A DNA stretch of 64,000 nt, taken from the NCBI GenBank assembly GCA_030620095.1, contig JAUTXW010000556.1, positions 1,623,501-1,687,500 of the forward strand. Reading direction: 5' to 3'. The notes beneath the pieces are model-generated. The model was not told the DNA's origin, made no database searches, and worked only from the letters and a program-made list of their open reading frames with translations. The stretch comes from Kuschelorhynchus macadamiae (lineage: Eukaryota > Arthropoda > Insecta > Coleoptera > Curculionidae). The translations under genes and the position numbers were made by a program. How positions within the stretch are numbered: position 1 is the stretch's first letter; every line of letters begins with the position of its first letter. Below, piece after piece: positions 37,400 to 50,395 of this stretch.

Positions 37400-40300
37400 A
37401 AAATAATATATATGTCTGACTATATAGGAACTGTTGGCAGCAGTGTTTGTGTGCTACTCGTAGTGTGTAGACGGTACTGTCAGCGATGCCAGCACTCCAC
37501 TGCCCTAAACATAAAGCTCCGTCTTTCCCAATCTTATACGTGCCTACTACCCTTCTTACCATTATTCTTTCTAATTTCTTATACCTGGCAGTAGGTATAA
37601 AATGCACCAGCATCATAATGGATACAAAAATAAATTTAGATAAAAAGTCGGTGCCTGGGAATTGCCAGGGCACGCCTGGAGCTGGCGATGAGCGTGACTG
37701 TGAGCGGAACATCGGTGGCTCGACGCTAAGACAACAGGCACTGTCAAATAAGAAACTACAGTCGACGAACAAAATGAGAGAGGTGACATCCATCCGGTTG
37801 CTAGCTGGCGGAACGATGAAGTCAATAATGCTGTTAGTGGCAAAAAGAACAAACACTCGTATTAGTTGGAGTGACAAATTAAATTCTAATATAATTAGGA
37901 AATTTTTACTTTTCAACGAGTTTATAGATGATTTTCTCCCTAGCTGAAGTTTTAAGCTCCACAGAGAAGTCCAACAAATTTACCGCGGTTGAATTTGACT
38001 GAACAGAATGTTGCCGACCGACTACAAGCAATTTATGCTTGACACTTGCTCACTATATTTGAGATTGATGAGATACTTAGCGAGGTCGCTAAAATGATCC
38101 ATAGCAAAGACATTAAAAATCCTTTGGATGCAGAGAGACACAATCAAAGATCTATACAGATACTACAGGTAGTCCAAGAAACAAGTGAAGAGGTGAACTC
38201 AGCCTCCAGAGGAAATCTTATAGTTTATGAAAATACCAACCCACTGAAGAGACCTGAAATACCCACCATAATATGGAAAAACGAAACGAGAATTATCATA
38301 AGGCAGATGAACATCGCGGCTCGTACGGTCAGGCAGCAATCTATGTAGCAACTGCTACAACTACCGAATTTAATGGTCAAAAACTGATAAAATCCAGAAG
38401 CAATAAAAATCGAAGAGAAGGTAATAATCCATCATGGAAAACGAGGCCAGAAAAGAACATAGATTACTTTCGTTCGAAAGTAGATATTATTGCAGAATAT
38501 CTTAGAAACAATGAAATTATAAAAAATTGCAAAAACATGCAGCCTTTATTTAAAGACGCAAAAACATTGGAACAATCTCCTGAATGCAGGCAACAACTAA
38601 TTTTGCACAAAATCAGTTATGGCAGAAAATAAAGGTTAAAGGAGCAAGGTTAAAAATACACAATAAAACTACTAAAAGGAGACAGCAGAATCGTGAATTA
38701 CTTTGAAGTCGGAGGTACTTTTATCGAATAATGGAACATGATGTAGATGGGAAGGTTGACGACAATATAAATGGAGGGGTTTTTGAGATGGTATACATGC
38801 TAAAAAAAAGAATAGAATATACAGGCTAAAAAGAAGAAAGGTATTCCCACGTTTTGTAGCTACAGTTGCGAGATGTTTTAATAAAACCTTTAATAACCCT
38901 TAATAATTCCCAACGTATTACGCAACAGGAACTACAGTTTGGCTCTACAGGAAGGGTAATAACAAAGACTCAAAAAAAAATTACACACATTACATGTCTC
39001 TCCGTCCTACACAAACTACTCACCTCGACTATCTACAAGAAATATATCGGCATTGCAATAATAACAATATAATTGCACTAGAGCAAAAATCTCTCATAGA
39101 AGAACTAGGGGGAGTAAAAATGTCAAGGGTATCTTCCCGGGAGATTCGATCAGTCTGTTGTTGTTTGCAATGGCTATTAAAGCACACCCAGTATGGTTAC
39201 CGCCCAGACATAAGAAGTAACACTATATTAAACCATCTCTTATTCATGGACGATATCAAGTTACATGCAAAGCACAGCACCCATTTAGAATTGCTAATTA
39301 GAGTGGAACGTACATTTAGCGACGATATAAAGATGTCTTTTGGCCTTGATAAATGTGCAACTATGATTGTGTCCAAAGTGAAAGCTCGATATCAACAACC
39401 CGTGGTGGAAGGCATAAAATCAATGATACGGAGATAAACCTATAAGTATGTAGGGACTGCTCAAAGCAGATCAATAAACCATGAAACAAGAATTTAAGGA
39501 GATGCATAGGAAGCGACTTACAAAATTACTAAATACTTATCTGAAAACACGAAATCTTACAGCGGCTATAAATATATGAGTAGTCTCCGTGTTGACTTAT
39601 TCGTTAGATGTATTGAAGTACTCTGATACTGCCCTAATGGACCTTGACCGACTGATTTGGAGACCCTTGGCAAAGTTTAGAGTGCATTCTTTGGTCGAAA
39701 TATTGTTCCTAAACAGAAAGTAAGGCGGAAGAGGTTTAGTAAGAGTATTTTATTTCATATTCCAACTGTGTAAACGCCAGGAGCGTAAAATAAGTGAGTA
39801 TTTCATTTTATCTCAGAGTAGTCTAATACGGAAAATTGTTGCAGCAGACCAAGGATATACTCCAATAAAGCTAGGGAAAGAAGACCACAAAATTATTGTT
39901 GCAACCCAACAGGAATACCAAAACGCATAGAGCGAAAAAGTCTTATATGGACTCCTTCCCTGGAGGACTCACACATCGACAAAGCGACTTCCCTCGAATG
40001 GACTGGACGTGGCCAGCTTCACTCTGAAACAGTGGGATCCATCCTCGCGATACAGAATAATTCGAACCCGGAACTATGAAAATGAAACAGCAAGTGGTGT
40101 GCCGGAAATGTGGAAACCCTGGTGAAAGAACTGAACATATTATAGCAGGATGTTCGTCCCTGTCTGAAACTTCGTATTTGGAAAGACACAATTAGATAGC
40201 AAAAATAGTTCATCGAGAGATCGCTTTAAGCGGAAGTTAATTGGAAACCCTGAACCATTTTAGAAATACTCACCCAAGCCATTGCTTGACTCAGAAGAAC

Positions 40301-40670
40301 ATCTCCTTTACTGGGACCGAGTTATATTAACGGTTAGAATGATCTACTGTAAGAGGCAAGATCACGTCTTGATTGAAAAGAAGGCAAGAAAAGTTCTCGT
40401 AGTAGATATTGGATGTCCTCTTACCGATAATCTGGTAAAAACAGAAAAAGGAAAAGTATCAAAATATGAGATCTTAGCAATTGAGCTAAAGATCTTAGCA
40501 GAGTAGATATCATACCAATAATTATTATATCAACAACGGCAATTATTACATAAGAAGGGCTAACTGGGAAGTGACGAATTTCTATTCCAGTGACGTCCAA
40601 GCTTAGCAATACATTAGGCCAAATGCATGCCAGCAGAAGCTGAGAAATGAAAACAGACAATAATATAGTA
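37400..40670 (+). pseudogene. R4/Dong-like non-LTR retrotransposon 1 (restriction-like endonuclease class)
   Basis: The N-terminal region starts plausibly at 37,618 and runs through TSIRLLAGGTMKSIMLLVAK to 37,947, then NLTEQNVADRLQAIY and FEIDEILSEVAKMIHSKDIK (38,050-38,110), and GNNPSWKTRPEKNIDYFRSK (about 38,421-38,480). Reverse-transcriptase pieces follow: ITCLSVLHKLLTST (about 38,990), IFPGDSISLLLFAMAIK (about 39,130-39,185) and motif C as LLFMDDIKLHA (39,237-39,270). After GGRGL (about 39,727) comes a zinc knuckle CRKCGNPGERTEHIIAGC (40,099-40,152, CX2CX8HX4C). A restriction-like nuclease domain closes it (VLIEKKARKVLVVDIGCPL, 40,365-40,421, with the usual PD altered to HV). Early-branching non-LTR elements use this nuclease for site-specific insertion. 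Many frameshifts and a mid-RT deletion make it inactive. Confidence 0.85.
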
Positions 40671-41619
40671 TAGGATTAAATGTATATTTAAAAAAATCGG
40701 GCTCTTATCTTTCATATGAAATATTTTTTTAAACCCAATTTTTAAAAAGTTAAGGGGGACTCCATTTATAATCAATCCCCCTGGACTATTTTTCTGGCCT
40801 CCTAAGACTGAGGTTGCATTTTAGTATAGATTATAAACAACTGCCGTTTAATAATTATCACTAATTTTATGCAAATGAACTATCATGTATATGGATAAAT
40901 GCTTGAGAACATTGTCTATATTGCATGTAGGGATTATTGGTGTAAAGTTTTCTATCTTTTAAATTAATGTCTTAGCATGACGAGTATTTTAAAATTAACT
41001 ATATATCTACGCATAATCAATTTTAAGCTAGATTTTGCATCTCATAAATACTCATTTACATTGCAACTTTGAGATTAAAATCAAATCTTTTATTTTAAAT
41101 ATGGTTGAAAGTATTTTCTAAATCTTTTTCTAGAGCACATAAAGTTCACAGTATCAATGGCGGCTGCTCTTTGAGACCATGTGATTATTGATATTAAGAT
41201 AAAACTTCTGTAAAATTTCTTCAACAAAAAGCATCAGATCCTATATCTAATTAACCGTCCTCGTTGAGTCCTTAGGATATTTAAACATATGATTCTGGCG
41301 CTTCAAAGCATTGGCAACATGTTTGTCGCACTTTTCCAGCGACAATGAAGTTTTAGTTCTTCATTTATGTGGCTTGAATAAAGTGGCATATGGAAGCCGG
41401 ATAGAAATGAAACGAGTTATATTCTAGCATGTTGGAAAACTTCTTTAATTCTGCCATTGCCTAAAATAAAATAATCTGCCCATCTTTTAAGTAATTAAAA
41501 GAGTTGTACTCAATCAGTTGTACGAATATTGTTCGACTAATAAAATTTTAAATCCATTTCTACCATACCTTACCACTACCATCCACTACTGTACTGTTTA
41601 ATGTAACTCATGATATTTA
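40671..41619. other. Intergenic AT-rich DNA, nothing recognised
   Basis: No coding motif or clear repeat was found between the R4-like element and the next interspersed repeat. Confidence 0.4.
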
Positions 41620-42905
41620 TTGATTACTAGCAGGTACCCGCGACTTCGTTCGCGTGTATGACTAAAATGAAAGGGATGTAAAGAGGAATTTAAATCGCCA
41701 TATTTGAGTACCTCTTTACAAACCACGTTTGTTGTTGCATTCTCTGGCTGTAAAATAGCCAAGCTACTATGTAAAGTTACTCTAAAGCATGCGACATAGA
41801 GTTGACACCATGGAAAAAACAATCGTAGCTTTACTTAAGGATTGCCCTCGAGCTTTGTTAATTGTTATTGCGAAACAAAGCATTAAAGGAAACTGTACAC
41901 GTTTAAACTGAAAAGGATACTCTGATCGAATTAAAGGGATACCTGGTATATTCGTGTGACAGTAGTGAGAATTAATCGATCATAGTTTTTCAAAACTCTG
42001 TTTGGTGTAATGAGTAACGCACGGATTTGGACTCCCAAACATGCCGTGCTCGATCCACAGAAATGCCTTTACTTTTTTAATAATTTTCTGGTTGGTTTGG
42101 TTGGTTTGATGAGATTCGATAGTTTTTGTGTATTAAAAAAAACTAACCGTTTTTTAAATGAAATTATTGTAATATTTAAGCGGTAGTTTTACCCCCTTGG
42201 AAACTGAGTTTCGAAGAATCCCTTCTTATTGGACCCCTGCACTCTAAAATGAAGCTGTTTGCACAAGTTCAGCTTTTTACGGCAAACGGTTTGAGAAAGA
42301 TCGCAAAAAATAATCAATGACCCGATTTTTTCAAAAACCCTGTACGAATTTATCAAAAATCTTAAAATATGTAATAAAATATAATAAAAAGCACGCGTTC
42401 AAATGTTTTTCCGAATAACTAACTGTTTTTTAAATTAAAAATATAATATTAAAGGAGTGGATTCAGCTCCTTGAACACCCTGTCTGGGTTTTCAAAAAAT
42501 TTTAAAATATGTATAAAAATAAAATATAAGGCTATGTTCAAGCGTTTTCCGAATAACTACTGGTTTTTTAAATAAAATATATTGTATTATTTAAGTGGTG
42601 GTTTCACCCCTTTGAACACCCTGTATAATTTTTTTTAAAATCCTAAAATATGTAAAAAAATAAATTGCAAAACACGTGTTCTAGCGTTTTTCCTAAAAAC
42701 TGACCGTTTTTTAAATAAAAAATATTGTCATATTTAAGGGGTGGTTTCACCCCCTTGGAATTTGAGTTTTGAGAAATCCCTTCTTATCGAACCTCTACAC
42801 CCTAAAATCAACCTGTGTGCCAAAATTCAGCATTTTACCTCAAGCGTTTTGAGCTGGAGCGTGATGAGTGTGTCAGTCAACTAAGTCTTTTGTATATTAG
42901 ATAGA
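41620..42905 (+). repeat. Interspersed repeat with CCCGCGACTTCGTTCGCGTG head and internal tandem units
   Basis: It begins 'actagcaggtacccgcgact', a head common to a widespread insect repeat, and ends near 'ttttgtatattagatagagt' with a 'gagtgtgtcagtcaac' block before it. The body from 42,135 to 42,800 contains four imperfect units of 'gttttttaaat..atttaag..gtggtttcaccccctt'. The unit starts are near 42,137, 42,420, 42,565 and 42,705. There is no coding capacity. Helitron or other DNA-transposon origin is possible but not shown. Confidence 0.65.
42004..42062 (+). ncRNA. tRNA-like (SINE-type) promoter segment inside the repeat
   Basis: 'ggtgtaatgagtaacgc' resembles a tRNA A box region and 'gtgctcgatccac' a B box, at tRNA-like spacing, with a possible anticodon-arm region between. 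It is not a functional tRNA by eye. It suggests a SINE-derived segment. Confidence 0.3.
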
Positions 42906-42914
42906 GTATAGAAG

Positions 42915-44368
42915 TATAGATCAGATAACAACAAAGCTTCTATTTTGCTTCTTCTAGATTTTTCGAAGGCCTTCTATACCTTTAAACATGCTTTACTATT
43001 TGCGAAGCTGGGATTTTATGGCCTCAGCTTGACCTTTATTATTTTTTTTAAACTATTCTATTGGAAGATATAGAAAGGTTGTAGTGAGGGACATGGTAAC
43101 TGTGCGGGCGCGGATCGACTCTGGGGTGCATCAGGTATCAATTTTAGGAACTTATTTTTTTTGATATATACTTTTGATATATTCCGAGCTACAAACTTCA
43201 CCACACTGCAGTCGTTTGCTGATGATACTCAGGTCTCCTATGTTTTTGATCCTTCCAATATGATTACTACCTCCAATGAAGTTAACTATGACCTAGATCG
43301 TCTTAAAACGTTTCTGATAAAAATAACTTAAAGCTTAATCTTAACAACTGTTCTGCTTTCTGTTTTTTTTTGTTTGTTTTCTGTTCAAAAAGGTGCAGGG
43401 AAATAATTGGAAATCGAGTTAACTTAATGATTGATAGTTAAAAGCTGCCTTACGTCACCACTGCGAAAGGTCTGGAGTTGATATTGGACGTGAATCTGAA
43501 GTTTTCTGAACGTGTTACAGACATAACAAAAAATGTTACGCAATCCTTAGATCATCATTTAATAACAGACATATAATTAATTATAAACTAAGAAAAAAAT
43601 TATGTAGAAGTTTAGTCCTACCCAGGATTAATTACGCATATATATTCCCCCTGTTTAGATAAGCTAACCTCAAACAGATTACAAAAAATGATTAACAGTT
43701 GTTGTAGATTTGTTTGTGGACTTCGTAAATATAACCATATAACAAGTAAATTGACGGAACTTGAATGGCTCAAAATCGATATATGGTATAAACTTTCAAT
43801 GCCCGTCTTAATATATCGCTTGCTCGATACTTTACCACCTCCCTACTTACGCGAAAAAATACAGTTTAGATCGAATCTTCACGATATTCCTTTAAGACAT
43901 GTCTACAGAATGTCTCTGTCTCGTTTTCGTAATTCTTTATTTATCATTTTCGTTCAATGCTCCATCTATCTTTAATATGTTGAGTCAACTATATTTGAAT
44001 GCTTTCTCTTTGGTATCCTTTAAAAATGTGTCCAAAAATTATTTGCTTGGAATGTAAAACTGGAGAACATTGTGCAGTCATTCTGACTGGATATAACTGA
44101 GTTAGCTTTAACATAACCTGTTTTTCCATATAACAAGCATTTTTGGTTCTCGCTATTATATTTGTTCTGTTGCTTAGTTATATTAGTTAAAGTATATGTG
44201 TACCAGAGTTTTTATGTGTATTTGTTCATAACTATGTAGGTATATATTTCAATATTTATATAATTTTAATTAGGATTATGTTTCTATTTTTATTAACTAA
44301 GTTGGTTAAGTAGAGTAGCTAATGAAGCTAAACTTTGCCATATTTTGTATTTATGCAAAAATAAAGAC
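42915..44368 (+). pseudogene. CR1/Jockey-like non-LTR reverse transcriptase, 5'-truncated, with 3' UTR
   Basis: Motif A reads ILLLLDFSKAFYTFKHALLF (about 42,942-43,000). Motif B is weak (DSGVHQVSILGT). Motif C is LQSFADDTQVSYVF (about 43,203-43,245) with both Asp residues intact. The C-terminal part follows as CRFVCGLRKYNHITSKLTEL (about 43,705-43,765) and, in another frame, NAPSIFNMLSQLYLNAFSLV to a stop near 44,057. About 310 bases of 3' UTR then run to an AATAAA-like site (44,358-44,363) and a (TTA)n tail. The endonuclease and N-terminal RT are missing, and several frame breaks inactivate it. Confidence 0.82.
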
Positions 44369-44409
44369 ATATTATTATTATTATTATTAATACTATTATT
44401 ATTATTATC
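44369..44409. repeat. (TTA)n tract between two retrotransposons
   Basis: Imperfect TTA units. On the plus strand they form the 3' tail of the CR1-like element. On the minus strand they are TAA units directly at the 3' end of R4-like element 2. Confidence 0.85.
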
Positions 44410-44414
44410 TCGAC

Positions 44415-46896
44415 TTGTTGTCTCACAGTATTCCTGTAGTTGTATTTTATACTGACGGGATTATACCAAGTCAGTACAAAAAAATTTTTTTTACGTCCAT
44501 TGACAAGTCGGTGTATTTGGCGATCTTCTCACTGAATTTCGCTTGGTTGTTGTCGTCGTTGGGGACAGCCATGTCAATTAAATAATCTTCCCTTTTTTGG
44601 ATTGAAAAGTGATATCGGATCTCTTTGCGAGAATTGTTTTATCTGTGTGGATGTCAATGTCTCGGTAGAGCTTGTAGTCTTCGTTTTCAAGTATGGATGT
44701 TGGTGTATAATGGTAGTAAAGGCCTGTGTTCTCCGTTAGTTTGTATGTTGGCCATTATTTTACATATACTCGTTATGTGATCGATCGTTTGTTTCTCTCT
44801 GTTGTTGACATCTCCTGCGCCTGTCGTCTTCAATGGTTGTGTCCTTGATGATGTGCTTTCAGTAGTTTCTGGTTGCTATGACTTTGTCCTGGATGGCAAG
44901 AAGGAAGCTTTCTGTTTCGGGGAACAGCTGCCCTTCCTGTAAACACGTATATGAAAGCTTTTTATGTATGTGGTCTTGCTTTATGTGTTGTCTGTGTTTT
45001 CCGTGAAGTGTTTTTTCAGACCAGGTGTTCATCTTTTCTAGTCGCGATTGGATGTGACTCTGTGCGTCTGCTGCGTGGCTCGTTTGAGACAGGTGCATTA
45101 GCAGTGGTGTATAATTCTTGTCTGCCTTCACTATTGCCTTGTGGAGGTTAGTTTGTTTTTGTGGAAGAATTTTCTGAGTTCGTAAATTTGTTTTTTATTT
45201 AGCGATTGTATATCTATAATTCCCATCCCTCCTTCTTTTCTCTCGATGGTGAGTCTTTCCTTGCATGCGTTGTGATGTAATTTCCTGTGTTTAGTGAATT
45301 CAGAGCGTATACGAATGTGAATGTTTTCTATGTCTGTGTGTGGCCATTTAATGATACCAAACGAATACGTAAGAATAGGTATGGCGAAGGTGTTAATACC
45401 ATTCGTTAGATTTTTGGAGTTCAGTTTTGTTTTAAGTAGTTTTGTGAGTCTGGTTTTACATGCCGTCTTGAGCTCTGATTTGATATGAGTCCAAAATTAA
45501 TCACAATTTTGGTGCTTTGATGGTGTTTCTAGGTATGTTTCTTCTTTGAGCATGTTATCTATGGTTTCGTTGTTAATTGTTTCCGTCGTAGGGTGGTCTT
45601 TCAACTGTCCCTTGTTGATATGAAGTAGCTTGCGTTTACTTATACCAAATTCCATCTTGATGTCCCGCATAAACTTTTGTTGATTTTAAGGAGTTCCCTT
45701 AGCTGTGCCTTTGTGCTTACGTATAATTTTATGTCATTTATGTACAAGAGACGGTTTATTTTGTGTAGGTTATTTTTTTGGTGTTTAATTGGGAATCCGA
45801 AGTTAGTATTATTCAGTGTGTTTCAGAGTAGATTGAGACAGAGGCAGAACCACAAAGCGCTGAGTGAATATCCCTGGAATATACCTCATCTTCTGTTTCG
45901 ATGTGCTCTTTTTGTGTTCTCAGGTTGATTTTAGTTTTCCACGTACTCATGATTTGCGTAAGAAATTGCCTGATGTTTTTATTGAATTTGTATAACTCTA
46001 GCATTCTGGTTAGCCAACTGTGGGGTATCGATTCAAAGGCTTTTTTATAATCTATGTAACCAGTATGAAGGTTTCTATAATTTTTCCGGGTTCGTTCCAT
46101 GATGACGCTGTCTATAATTAGTTGCTCCTTGCATCCTCGGCTGTTTTTCCTGCACACTTTTTACTCTTCCGTTAGAACGTTTTTGTGTGCTAGATGTTGT
46201 TCTATTCTCCAGGTAATTGTGGATATGATAATCTTTGGTTGGAAGGCACGTAATAGGTCGGTAATTTGACGGGTCCTTATTTTCTGAGATTTTGGATTTA
46301 AGGTATGTTATTCCTTGGGTGAGAAAACTGGGGAGTGTGTTAGGTTTTAAAATAATTTCATTAATTTGGCGAGTGAGAGCTTCATGTGTGGAGGTAAACT
46401 GTTTGTAGCAGAAGTTGTGAATGTTATCTATTCCAGGACATCTCCAGTTATGCATGTATTTGATTGTTTCTACTACTTCTCGTGTTGTCATTGCAAAGTC
46501 CTCTTGTTCCTCCAAGCACTTATGTCTACCTTCTTCCGCTTTAATCCATGAAGCGTTGTTATTGTGTAGTTTCGGTTCGAGTTTTGAAAACCGTATTTAA
46601 AAATTTAAGCAGTTTAAAAATGAAGAAAAAAAACAGTTTTTTGTGCAAACTTCACCTCGTAATTGCAACCCCTGTATATATTTCAAGATCCTTCCTATAC
46701 CGTCCATTTTCTGTATTTTTTGAGTAATTTCCGGCGGCGTAACCAGTTTTCAGACCAAACTTCGTCTTTTTTATTTGAAAAAGAAAATCAGTTTTTCTCA
46801 AAAATGTCTATTTCGCGTCGTTTATAAATCGGAACCTATCGATTTTTTACCGATATGTACATTTCTTTCTTTAAATCGAATTTTCACCCACTTGCA

Positions 46897-46957
<61 letters not shown>

Positions 46958-47107
46958 GTTTGAAAATAAGACTTCAAACCCATATTATGTTGCCATTTTT
47001 CACAGTTCTACAGATGCTTTTCCAGTATTCTGTCATCTCTTGTTTGGTCGGTGGTTCTATAACTCGTGCCTCCTCATTGCTCATGGTTTTTTGGTAGAAC
47101 TGTTTTT
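44415..47107 (-). pseudogene. R4/Dong-like non-LTR retrotransposon 2, interrupted by a 441-base repeat
   Basis: The minus-strand 5' part reads EARVIEPPTKQEMTEYWKSI (47,090-47,020). After the insert (46,577-47,017) the frame resumes at PKLHNNNASWIKAEEG (about 46,572-46,525). The reverse transcriptase follows: YMHNWRCPGIDNIHNF, NYRPITCLPT, then RKNSRGCKEQLIIDSVIMER and GYIDYKKAFESIPHSWL (46,060-46,015). Motif C is RLLYINDIKLYV (about 45,755-45,718), with Asn for the first catalytic Asp. KTKLNSKNLTNGINTFAIPI and KEGGMGIIDI lead to ETIDHITSIC, a zinc knuckle with one Cys replaced (about 44,800-44,755). The nuclease region shows RSDIT and DYLIDMAVPNDDN (about 44,600-44,555). It is better preserved than element 1 but broken by frameshifts and the insert. 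Confidence 0.87.
46577..47017 (+). repeat. 441-base repeat inserted in R4-like element 2 (copy 1)
   Basis: Starts at 'tcgagttttgaaaaccg', contains (TA)27 at 46,899-46,952 and ends 'cacagttctacagatgc'. It is the same as 50,733-51,167 base for base wherever I compared them, except that the TA tract is six bases longer. It splits the minus-strand R4-like coding sequence between EYWKSI and PKLHNNN. No target-site duplication is evident; the 'cagatgc' end also fits the interrupted coding sequence, which hints at microhomology. Confidence 0.88.
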
Positions 47108-47559
47108 ATTATTATTATTAATATTAAAAATTCGGTTTATGGATTCCTATCAAACTATCTGATCGATATTTATTGGTATTTTAAATAATTTGGGATTATT
47201 TTCCGATGGAGTTAGATGTAATAGGTTAAAAAGATAATATGAGGAAACAGTGTTTGCTCTTTGTCATATTAATTATCTTTTTAGTTTATAAAGAGATTGA
47301 AAACTTTGAAAGCTAACCCTGTACGTATTTTAAAAGAACTAAATTTAAAAACGCAGCAAGTTGTTTTTTAATTTTACCTGTGTGTTTTAGCTTAGCTTTT
47401 ATTGCTTTCTTATCAGATTATTAAATTTTCAACTTTTTATTTATAAATATTTTTATACCTAGCGTGTGCATGATTTTTCCTAAATATTTTTTTTTATAAA
47501 GAAATTCTTATAATAAACATATTTTTTTTTGGTTCCAATATTTAATTAAAAAATCGGCA
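47108..47559. other. Intergenic AT-rich DNA beginning with TTA repeats
   Basis: 'tttttattattattattaat' at 47,104-47,123 is a TAA repeat on the minus strand, at the 5' side of R4-like element 2. The rest shows nothing recognisable. Confidence 0.5.
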
Positions 47560-47630
47560 AATTTCCCTTACCCGGATATTTCCTTTTACTAGGAATAGTG
47601 GGCTGTGACCCAATTTAGTTTGGTACATAG

Positions 47631-47845
<215 letters not shown>

Positions 47846-47877
47846 GTATTTTTCCATCCGTGAAGGAGTAAAAATCA

Positions 47878-48177
<300 letters not shown>

Positions 48178-49110
48178 TGATATATTGTCTTTTCCAACAT
48201 TTATATTGGGCACCTACCAATATTTTACTAGTTTCTACCTATGCCACACAACTTAATAAGTACTTCTTACATTGATCACACCGCCATCACCATTCTGTTG
48301 CGTCATGTTCAATTCATACCATTTCATCTCTATATCACATTTAATTTTTGTGCAAAATTTTGAATCAATTGAATACGATGTACTTTTTATATTTATTTTC
48401 TAAACATTTTATTTTGCCGCAAATCCGTATCACAACGCCAAGTTTTTTGATGCTTACATGAAATTTGAATGTAATTTAATAAGTAGTTTTTTTCAGGGTG
48501 ATATTTTTAAATAATTTATTAGACCGCTATTTTGTTTTGCTCCCTTGGATTCATATCAAAATGTTACTAGGTCATTTTTATGTAATACTTGATTTTTGTG
48601 CAAATTTGAGGTAAAATGGATAAATCGTTTTTTAGAAATAATTTTTTCACGTTTCACTAGGCCGCTATCTTGATCCGACAGACTAAATTTTTGCAAAGAT
48701 ATTAGCAGGTAATCTCAATATGGCCATTACTATTTGACCAAAATTTCAAAGTCAATCGGGTAAGTAGTTTGAACTGAATTTTAAATCAATCTATTAAATA
48801 GTTCTTTCAGGCTGAATTTTTAAATATTTTATTAAGCCGCTATTTTGGATTATTATTATTATATTACTAGTTAACTTTCTTATTTAATTTTTAACATTTC
48901 ATTAGGTCGCCATTTTGTTTCGCCATATTGAATTTTTACGAAAATGTTACCAGGTAATCCCCATATGGCCTTTAATTTTTGAAAAAAATTTGAAATTTGA
49001 GAAAACAAGTTTTTCGCCATCTAGAGAGTGAAACGTAAAATTCTGAAAAAAGCTCGCAGGATGATTTTTTTCACGATTATAATACTTCCATTTACGAGGG
49101 AAGTAAAAAA

Positions 49111-50395
49111 GAAGCAGGATTAATAAACTTATTATTACAATCTATTTTTAGTGCACGTTTATTTTATTATTGTTCCCTATTCACTTCTTAAAAATCTGGT
49201 TATAAGGATATTCAGGAGTATTTAGTCAGTTACTGAAATGCGCAAAATTTCAAATTCAATGCAAAATTGGTTTAAAATATAAAAAGGGTATGGAAAGGGA
49301 AAGGCGGCTTTAAAGAGCAGCTCTGTATCAAACATTATAAAATCAGTATTTCCAAGCTTTAACATGTACAAGAAAGTTGAAAAGAAAAAGAATAGATTGT
49401 CACGCAATTTTCTTCGCTTCTTTTTATTGATCTTTAAAGACCTTGTGCGCCCCTCCAAACTCAAATCTCACATGCTGCCACTGAACCCTGTATAAAGCAA
49501 CATATCCAATTTCACAATATCTTTGGGAATATTTTTAATTTTTTTCCTACTCTCTTTATATTCACCCTATATGTATAAAGCAACACTTCCAGCAATATCG
49601 TTAGAAAATGTCATATAAAAATGATGCACCCATCAAAACGAAAACTCATCATTTAAAACCGCTCTAAATTCGTTGATGCTCCTGTCATTACTATAAACCA
49701 ATTTCACACGGTAAGCAGCTGTAAAACTTTAATATTTTATTCTCCATTAGGAAGTTCATTTTACGTGATAGCATATTACTGGAAGCAGTTCTATTTTAAT
49801 ACCATATTAAAGTTATGTGAATTGGAAAAAGTGTAAGCTAGAAAAATACATAAAAACTGTTATTTAAACTTAAGGCTACATTAACCTTAATTTTTTGGTA
49901 TAGTCTATTGGGTAATGATGAGAAAAAGTAAAAATCCTGCCAAGTTTAACCATTGGTTTATTCTTACTTTACAAATTTAAAATCAGGGGTGCTTCATTTG
50001 AAATATGACGGACGATATTGCTATGGTTCCGTTAAATAAAGTGTCAACGATGTGAAGTGAATATGCATTATGTCAGTTATGAAGTTTACAGTCATAAAAA
50101 TATAACAAGTAATATGTCAAGTTGTCCCTGTGGACTCTGGATGCGTGTATTAGTCGTGTGCGTGACACTAGGTGTCTAGTCCTACACACTTGTTTTCGAT
50201 CCTATTTTACTGTTATCATAATCTTAAAGGCTATTCTTGATTAACAAACGTCCGCTAGCCCGATACATCTGGTTATGGAAATATTATATGCAATACCTTT
50301 GTTTGTAAAAATCTCATTTAAACAAGCTTTAGCTATTTAAAAGTTAGGAATACTAGACGGTTTTTGGACAGCTGAAAAGATATTTCTTTAAAATG
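49111..50395. other. Intergenic DNA, nothing recognised
   Basis: AT-rich. 'caccctatatgta' at about 49,563 is another weak match to the dispersed ACCCTGTAT motif. No gene is found. Confidence 0.4.

Noticed and set aside
37371..37916. 181-codon minus-strand frame
   Set aside because: It lies opposite the N-terminal region of R4-like element 1, whose plus-strand reading matches the family. The minus frame is a shadow.
46577..47017. Helitron origin of the 440-base repeat
   Set aside because: The TC start would fit, but the 3' end is not CTRR and no terminal hairpin was found.
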